From Desulfobacula sp. (GTDB lineage: Bacteria; Desulfobacterota; Desulfobacteria; Desulfobacterales; Desulfobacteraceae): a DNA stretch of 12,754 nt. Each line of letters starts with the position of its first letter. Position 1 is the first letter of the stretch. Positions 7,528-12,754 of the stretch are shown here, in pieces. The notes beneath the pieces were generated by a model, which worked only from the letters and a program-made list of their open reading frames with translations, was not told where the DNA came from and made no database searches. The translations under genes were made by a program, and so were the position numbers. Where the stretch lies: contig NZ_JAIOSW010000400.1 in the NCBI RefSeq assembly GCF_021107415.1, positions 1 to 12,754 of the forward strand, written 5' to 3'.

Positions 7528-9510
7528 TTATTTTTTTAAGGATTTAACCAGGTCAACTGCTTCGCCAGCATCCTGAGCATAACCATCTGCACCGATATCA
7601 TCGGCAAATTTGCTGTTCACCGGAGCACCGCCGACAATCACCTTGACCTGATCTCTTAACCCTTCTTCTTCAAGTGCATCCATTACCTTTTTCATCTGTG
7701 GCATGGTGGTGGTCAGCAAAGCTGAAATTCCTAAAATGTTTGGTTTTGTTTCTTTGACCTGGCGGACAAACTCATTTACTTTTACATTAACTCCAAGATC
7801 AATTACATCAAAACCAACTCCCTTGAGCATGGTATATACCATATTCTTTCCAATATCGTGGAGATCACCTTCAACGGTTCCGATTAAAATTTTACAGTCT
7901 CCTCCCTTGGATGCCCCTTCTGCAAGATGGGGTTCCAGTACCTCGAGCGCTTCATTCAATGCCCTGGCGGCCAGCAGTACTTCCGGAATAAATACAGTAC
8001 CATCCTTGAATTTTTCACTTATTACTTCCATTGCTGACAACATGCCTATATTTAGAATATCCTGAGCATCAAACTTGCGCTCAAGCATATCTTTTACATC
8101 TGTGATCAACTTTTTCTCATCCCCGTCCAGCACATCCTGGCGTAGTACGGCAAAACCCGAATCAAGCTCATCCGAGTCGGTATCTTCATCGGTATCTTTT
8201 TTATCCGATGGCTGAGAAACCTTATATAAATCATCACTTGCTTTCAGTTCTTTTTCATTTATTACCGGGTTGTATGACCCTGCTTCCAATGGTAGTCTGC
8301 CATATTTTTCAATCTGATCACCTATATATAGAAGACGGTCAAATTCAGTATTTGGAGGACTTGTATCTCCGATTGAAACAATAAGACGCTTGCCCGGTGA
8401 TATAACCTTAAACATATGAGCCAGATATGCCTTTAAATCATCCCATGTAGCAGATTCCTCTATCAGCATCATTTCAGGAATACCGCCGTGAATGGTAAGT
8501 TTGTCAGTTCTGCACCACTTGTCATAGTATTCTTCGAACTTTACTTTGGTCATTGGGTAAGGAGTAACAGCATCGGCTACATCCATACCGCACTGAGGGA
8601 TTAGATCCATTAATCCCCGATTTTCACCGTCCGTATGCATGGTTGCAAGGATTCCATTTGCATGAAGTGCATCCGAGGCCTTTTTGCACCACGGCATAAT
8701 ATCTTTCTCAAAATAGGCAGGATAGGTAATCATGTCATCCACGTTGGCAGACCAGAGCACCATGTCTGCAGGAGAACCAGCCAGAATACTGATCAATTGA
8801 TTATAACAGTTTGCTATTGCCTCGGCCAGCTTCTCCATTTCCTTGGAGTGATCCTTATAATGCAGATAAAAATCAGTTGCGCCTAACAGGGTTTTCTGGA
8901 TAAAATGCATGGGAGAAGAGCAGGCAATTCCAAGGCCCTGGGCAAATGCGACGCCATCCTCTCCAACAAAATTTTTCCATTGGCTGAAACGGTCATAGGC
9001 TGGTTTTAATTTCATATTTCCGAAAATATGAGCAAGAGCAGGATAATCTGTAACACTTTTAATGGCATGTTCCTTGACCCAGGTAATTGATGCACCTGAT
9101 TTTTTCATTTCACCGGTATAACCGTGACGGACACTGATGACACCCTTAGGAGTGTGATACTCCACATGGGTCATATACTCGTCGTCATTTTCTTCGATTG
9201 ACACGCGGATATCAATATCAGAAGAAAATTCAAAATCATAGGGAAATTCTTTTAACTTATAAAGACCAATACCCCTGTGGATAATATCTTCGGGCTTTTC
9301 TGGTTTAAGATATTCAGGAATTATTTTGTGCAGAGGCCATCCTTCTTTTCTATGTATTTCTTCAACAGACAGGCCCTGGTATTTCTTTGGTAAGTTTCCT
9401 GCCAATTCATTGGCATTGTGCCAAAGATCTATTCGAGGTACCCAAGGTATCTTATCCACCTTTTCTCCTCTGGCTACTCTCAGTATTCTTTCTCTGTTGG
9501 TTATACTCAT
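7528..9510 (-). CDS. Fused UroD-type methyltransferase and corrinoid-binding protein
   Basis: A 660-residue protein in two parts. Residues 1 to about 400 resemble the uroporphyrinogen-decarboxylase-fold methyltransferases that move a methyl group from a substrate to cobalamin (start MSITNRERILRVARGE; also HTDGENRG, HGGIPEMM and VSIGDTSPP). An acidic linker (432-453, with DTDEDTDSDELD) follows. Then come the helical cap (about 454-535, with IPEVLLAARALNEAL) and the B12 Rossmann domain with GDLHDIGKNM, where His551 is the expected lower cobalt ligand, plus GISALLTTTM and GGAPVN. In most systems these are separate genes. ATG at 9510 has AAGGAAA upstream. The frame is complete. I see no HxC zinc motif of MtaA/MtbA type, so the substrate is open; O-demethylation of a methoxylated acid is my inference from the neighbours. 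Confidence 0.87.
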   Translation of the reverse strand: MSITNRERILRVARGEKVDKIPWVPRIDLWHNANELAGNLPKKYQGLSVEEIHRKEGWPLHKIIPEYLKPEKPEDIIHRGIGLYKLKEFPYDFEFSSDIDIRVSIEENDDEYMTHVEYHTPKGVISVRHGYTGEMKKSGASITWVKEHAIKSVTDYPALAHIFGNMKLKPAYDRFSQWKNFVGEDGVAFAQGLGIACSSPMHFIQKTLLGATDFYLHYKDHSKEMEKLAEAIANCYNQLISILAGSPADMVLWSANVDDMITYPAYFEKDIMPWCKKASDALHANGILATMHTDGENRGLMDLIPQCGMDVADAVTPYPMTKVKFEEYYDKWCRTDKLTIHGGIPEMMLIEESATWDDLKAYLAHMFKVISPGKRLIVSIGDTSPPNTEFDRLLYIGDQIEKYGRLPLEAGSYNPVINEKELKASDDLYKVSQPSDKKDTDEDTDSDELDSGFAVLRQDVLDGDEKKLITDVKDMLERKFDAQDILNIGMLSAMEVISEKFKDGTVFIPEVLLAARALNEALEVLEPHLAEGASKGGDCKILIGTVEGDLHDIGKNMVYTMLKGVGFDVIDLGVNVKVNEFVRQVKETKPNILGISALLTTTMPQMKKVMDALEEEGLRDQVKVIVGGAPVNSKFADDIGADGYAQDAGEAVDLVKSLKK

Positions 9511-9766
9511 TTGAATTTCCTTTTTGTAATTAGTATATTATAAGTTTCTCAATTGAGACCTTTGTCTAAAAACTTGATTCTATTTTGCTGGATACCGGAA
9601 ATAGCTGTTGGCAGTATGCTTTCCGAGTTTTCTAACCCTTTTCTTACTGACTAACGGATTTCCAGCACGACATCATCAACGCCAAAAGCCAAAAATATTA
9701 ATAACTTAAGCTTTAATAATGCTGGACATTCCTCTTTATTTAGCAAACAAAAGCAAAGATATGCTA
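9511..9766. other. Intergenic region with inverted repeats, no gene seen
   Basis: This 256-base AT-rich gap separates the TRAP genes from the fusion methyltransferase gene. TGCTGGA at 9586-9592 and TCCAGCA at 9661-9667 are perfect inverted repeats 68 bases apart. GGAAAT (9597-9602) and ATTTCC (9658-9663) nest inside with a small overlap of the outer arm. This could be a structured leader or an operator, but short repeats of this size can arise by chance. No B12-riboswitch element, promoter or open frame stood out. Confidence 0.3.
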
Positions 9767-11107
9767 TCACTTGAAACCAATCATAATGTTTGGAAGCCAA
9801 AGAGCAATTTTCGGGAATAGAATGATAATTGCAATAGCAATCCCCTGCAAAAAGATATAGGGCACAACACCCCGAAACATATCTTTTAATTGAATCTCAG
9901 GTGGTACGATCCCTTTTAGATAAAAAATTGCAGGCGCCATGGGTGGCGTAAGATAACTAGTCTGAATAACCATTAAAAATAGTATTGAAAACCAATAGGG
10001 GTCAAAGCCCATCTTGGTAACTATGGGAACAAAAATGGGAACAAAAATCAAAAGAACACTAATCCAATCCAACAGGAAGCCAGCTACAAATGTTATAGTA
10101 AGAAACAAAGCAAGCATTCCCCAAGGGGGTAGGCTCATGGTGTAAAGAATCTGTTCGACTATCTCTCCTCCGCCCATGCCAAGAAAAACACCGGTATACA
10201 TAGTCCCACCGGTTAAAACCAAGGTGATCATTGCGCTGATTCGCAGCGTGTTAATTGATGCATCTTTGAAAGTTTTCATGTTCATCTTTCCATAACCAAT
10301 GGTGAGAATAACCGCTCCGAAGGCTCCCAGTGCCGCAGCCTCGGTTGGTGCAGCTAGACCCAAAAGGATTGATCCCATTACTGCAAAAATGAGAAAAAGC
10401 GGTGGTAAAAGTGCTGTGATAGTAAATTTGATCTTTTCTGAAAGCGGTTGGTCCAAATCGCTCTCGGGCAATCCCGGCCCATCTTCGGGACGTATCCAAC
10501 AACGGATAATGATGTAAATAATGTACAAACATGATAGGAGAATCCCTGGAAAAATTGCAGCCATAAGCAACTTGCCCACAGAAAGACCTGCAGCTGGACC
10601 GAATACCACAATTACGACACTAGGCGGAATTATCGTTCCTAAGGAACCACCTGCACAGATCGTCCCACAAATCAGTCCCTTATTGTATTTGTATTTCAGC
10701 ATGGCCGGGATGGCGAGCAGTCCGACAACAACCTCAGCTGCCCCGATGATACCCGTGGCAGCAGCAAAAATAGTGCACATAACGACAGTACCAAGCGCCA
10801 AACCACCGCGGAGTTTGCCTGTCCATTGGATCATTGCTTTGAAAAGCCGGGATGCAATGCCTGAAGCCTCCAACATGCTGCCCATAAACACAAAAAGGGG
10901 TACAGCTGCCAAAATGTAGTTAGTAGAAACGTCCCACACCCTACGAATGAGCATATCACCAATGGCATCTCCAAAACCTATGTAACCAAATATGAGTGAC
11001 ATACCCATCAGAGAAAAAGCGACTGGGAATCCGAAAAATATTGATAGAAGAACTCCTGGAAACATCAACAAAATAAAGTAGTCTGAACCTAACAACGCTT
11101 CTATCAT
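9767..11107 (-). CDS. dctM: TRAP transporter large membrane subunit DctM
   Basis: A 446-residue, very hydrophobic protein with about 12 membrane segments, the ion-coupled transport subunit of a TRAP importer. It starts MIEALLGSDYFILLMFPG and has the family hallmarks: GGSLGTIIPPSVVIVVFGPA in the first half and FLLDWISVLLIFVPIFVPIV in the second, where the two repeated hairpin regions bind sodium and substrate in this family. The length is normal and the frame complete. Its ATG overlaps the dctQ stop by four bases (ATGA), so the two are translationally coupled, as usual for separate Q and M subunits. Confidence 0.93.
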   Translation of the reverse strand: MIEALLGSDYFILLMFPGVLLSIFFGFPVAFSLMGMSLIFGYIGFGDAIGDMLIRRVWDVSTNYILAAVPLFVFMGSMLEASGIASRLFKAMIQWTGKLRGGLALGTVVMCTIFAAATGIIGAAEVVVGLLAIPAMLKYKYNKGLICGTICAGGSLGTIIPPSVVIVVFGPAAGLSVGKLLMAAIFPGILLSCLYIIYIIIRCWIRPEDGPGLPESDLDQPLSEKIKFTITALLPPLFLIFAVMGSILLGLAAPTEAAALGAFGAVILTIGYGKMNMKTFKDASINTLRISAMITLVLTGGTMYTGVFLGMGGGEIVEQILYTMSLPPWGMLALFLTITFVAGFLLDWISVLLIFVPIFVPIVTKMGFDPYWFSILFLMVIQTSYLTPPMAPAIFYLKGIVPPEIQLKDMFRGVVPYIFLQGIAIAIIILFPKIALWLPNIMIGFK

Positions 11108-11619
11108 ATCTCTCTCCCCCTAATAACCATAACCAGACTTCGTATAAATTCTGCAATACCCTGAAGCATTAACAGGATGAATGCCAGGCAGAGGACGCTC
11201 TTAAATGGCCAAAGAATTGGTTGCCATTGTGTAAACTGAGATGTTTCCTGGATCTGGTAGGCATCCTTTGCCATTTCAAAACCACTGATAATCAGAATTG
11301 ATATAATCGGAAAGAAGATGAATAGATAACCAACAACGTCTATCGCTGCACGCCCCCTATGAGAAAATTTCATATATAGCACATCAATTCGGATGTGTCC
11401 CTTCATACGGAGCGTGTAGGCAGCGCCAAGTAGGTAGTGGGTCCCGTAAATCATGTAGGTGACATCGTATGACCAGATAGTCGGTCGATGAAAAATATAT
11501 CGAGCAGAAACTTCGTATATGAGGGCGATGATCATCGGTACCGCTAACAATGCAACAATTTTGCCAGTTTTAACACTGACTGAATCAATAATATTGAGGC
11601 CTTTGGAAATGATTTCCAT
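11104..11619 (-). CDS. dctQ: TRAP transporter small membrane subunit DctQ
   Basis: A 171-residue protein with about four membrane segments, typical of DctQ, which pairs with DctM in the inner membrane. The motif EVSARYIFHRPTIWSYDVTY after the first segment is the recognisable family signature (normally V-x-x-R-Y-hydrophobic-F ... W-x-x-E/D). GAAYTLRMKGHIRIDVLY follows. The start is ATG with AAGGA seven bases upstream. It begins 63 bases after dctP, with a terminator-like hairpin in the gap, and overlaps dctM by four bases. No defects are seen. Confidence 0.92.
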   Translation of the reverse strand: MEIISKGLNIIDSVSVKTGKIVALLAVPMIIALIYEVSARYIFHRPTIWSYDVTYMIYGTHYLLGAAYTLRMKGHIRIDVLYMKFSHRGRAAIDVVGYLFIFFPIISILIISGFEMAKDAYQIQETSQFTQWQPILWPFKSVLCLAFILLMLQGIAEFIRSLVMVIRGREI

Positions 11620-11636
11620 TTTAAATCCTTTTAGAT

Positions 11637-11672
11637 AAAAATAGCCGGGGACAGAAAAAGGTGTACCCGGCT
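11637..11672 (-). terminator. Terminator-like hairpin between dctP and dctQ
   Basis: On the minus strand, just after the dctP stop, AGCCGGG (11672-11666) pairs with CCCGGCT (11649-11643). A possible inner ACA/TGT stem lies in the loop, and ATTTTT follows. This matches an intrinsic terminator of moderate strength. Placed inside an operon, it would act as a leaky attenuator giving more binding protein than membrane subunits, a common need in binding-protein-dependent transporters. Confidence 0.65.
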
Positions 11673-11682
11673 CGTTTTAGTA

Positions 11683-12654
11683 TTATTTTATTTGGAAATA
11701 TCTTATGTCACCAACAGTTTTCCATTTCTTTTCAAAGGCATTTTGTGATTCCATCACCTTATTAAACGATGGGTTCGTTAGAGCGATGTCAGCGGCCCAC
11801 TTCCTTCCCATTTCATGAGCACGTGTCTGAGTTTCTGGGGATAATTGGATAATTTCATTGCCATTCTGGCGAAATATCTCCATAGCCCCCATATCGAGTT
11901 TGCCGATACGATACCAGGACTCGAAGGTGGTCAATTTCGCTGACTCCTCTATGATAGCCTTAAGATCTGCAGGCAAGATATCCCATTTTTCTTTATTGAT
12001 AGTGAGTTCAAAAGGCGCACTGGGTTGGTGCACACCAGGTACAATGACATATTTGGCTATTTCATGAAATCCGCTGATTACATTCTCTCCAGGAGTTGCC
12101 CACTCCGTGGCATCAATGACTTTTCGTTCGAGGGCTGGAAAAACCTCGGCTCCAGGCAGAGAGACGACAGATCCACCAAGTTTTGGGAGAATCTGGGCCC
12201 ACGCACCGACAGTCCTCATCTTTAAACCCTTGAAGTCTTCCAGGGTTCGAATCGGTTTATGAGAATGTGCAAAGGCCTCTGGCGGACGGATACCACATGG
12301 AAACGCAACCACTCCAAATTTTTCCATTCGAAGCTCTGCCCAAAGCTCTTTCCCACCGCCAGCATATAGCCAGTGCATCATGGGTACCGATTCCATCCCA
12401 CCGGCGTAACCACCAAGGATGGCAGTGGTTGGATCGCGACCTATATCATAACCCGGCCAACTGTGGCCTAATTCGGTGATTCCCTTCCTGACCGTATCTG
12501 TGACTTCAAGTGCTGGTGCAACAGTGCCGCCAGGAAGTATCCTTATTATCATCCGACCCCCGGATTGTCTCTCTACATGCTTCGCAAAAACTTCAGCCAT
12601 ATCTCTATAAAGAGGAATTCCAGGCGGCCAGGATGTGGCCATTTTTTCCGGCAA
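11683..12654 (-). CDS. dctP: TRAP substrate-binding protein DctP, signal peptide missing
   Basis: A 323-codon frame encoding the mature part of a periplasmic TRAP binding protein. It begins at TTG (12654), with PEKMATSWPPGIPLYRDM leading straight into the first strand of the fold. Family marks are ILPGGTVAPALEVTD (39-53), KMRTVG with Arg147 expected to hold the substrate carboxylate, and IDATEWATPGE (180-190). The DATEW motif is shared with TakP and lactate-type proteins that bind 2-oxo or 2-hydroxy monocarboxylates, which fits GlcD/GlcF nearby. The C-terminus is complete. Upstream in frame a TAG lies at 12690-12688, and none of the three frames up to the window edge shows a signal peptide. 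The gene therefore seems truncated or frameshifted at its start; without export the protein would not work. Confidence 0.85.
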   Translation of the reverse strand: MPEKMATSWPPGIPLYRDMAEVFAKHVERQSGGRMIIRILPGGTVAPALEVTDTVRKGITELGHSWPGYDIGRDPTTAILGGYAGGMESVPMMHWLYAGGGKELWAELRMEKFGVVAFPCGIRPPEAFAHSHKPIRTLEDFKGLKMRTVGAWAQILPKLGGSVVSLPGAEVFPALERKVIDATEWATPGENVISGFHEIAKYVIVPGVHQPSAPFELTINKEKWDILPADLKAIIEESAKLTTFESWYRIGKLDMGAMEIFRQNGNEIIQLSPETQTRAHEMGRKWAADIALTNPSFNKVMESQNAFEKKWKTVGDIRYFQIK

Positions 12655-12754
12655 ATTCTCGGTGTTTCTATTGTTGTGCCAACGAGGCTATTTCGGCCAA
12701 GAGATGTTTCAATTCGATACCAGTACATGGGATTTTTGCCGAAAACATAAGACA
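12655..12754. other. Unassigned sequence upstream of dctP
   Basis: These last 100 bases should hold the dctP signal peptide and ribosome site but do not. On the minus strand one frame reads MFSAKIPCTGIELKHLLAEI and stops before dctP. A second frame stays open across the junction, reading MYWYRIETSLGRNSLVGTTI, but is out of frame with dctP. I recognise neither. No terminal inverted repeat of an insertion sequence is visible at the junction. The edge of the window prevents a decision. Confidence 0.35.

Overview
The window looks like a chromosomal piece of an anaerobic, moderately AT-rich bacterium. A sulfate reducer of the Desulfobacterales type is my best guess. The basis is the combination of a corrinoid methyl-transfer gene set, a GlcD/GlcF 2-hydroxyacid oxidase pair and a TRAP transporter; no sequence here fixes the taxonomy. 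Every gene I accept lies on the minus strand, so transcription runs from high to low coordinates.

Layout in the direction of transcription. (1) 12654-9767: a TRAP transporter, dctP-dctQ-dctM. Its binding protein starts abruptly at the mature domain with no signal peptide, and a terminator-like hairpin separates dctP from dctQ. (2) 9510-7528: a 660-residue fusion of a uroporphyrinogen-decarboxylase-type methyltransferase with a corrinoid-binding protein. (3) 7289-4589: glcD and glcF, encoding a FAD plus iron-sulfur 2-hydroxyacid dehydrogenase, followed by a 39-codon ORF overlapping the end of glcF. (4) 4434-3634: a pterin-binding methyltransferase of the MetH/AcsE type. (5) 3607-3485: a fragment of a D-2-hydroxyacid dehydrogenase. 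(6) 3424-1833: an ATP-dependent corrinoid reductive activator broken by a frameshift. (7) 1796-1107: a stand-alone methionine-synthase-type activation-domain protein. (8) 1011-706: a broken small gene that I match to DUF6951. (9) About 700 to 1: a strongly diverged, shortened 23S rRNA-like sequence (domains IV-VI), cut by the window edge.

Taken together, genes 1-4 and 6-8 make sense as a substrate-specific demethylation module: import, methyl transfer to cobalamin, transfer to tetrahydrofolate and corrinoid repair. The demethylated product may be a 2-hydroxyacid oxidised by GlcDF. A methoxylated carboxylate such as methoxyacetate (giving glycolate) would fit, but this is inference from neighbours only.

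The unusual feature is decay. The reductive activator has lost a base and carries a substitution in its ATP-binding motif; the DUF6951-like gene has two compensating frameshifts; a dehydrogenase survives only as a scrap; DctP lacks its export signal; and the rRNA-like sequence keeps signature loops while losing other conserved elements. The large catalytic genes remain open.
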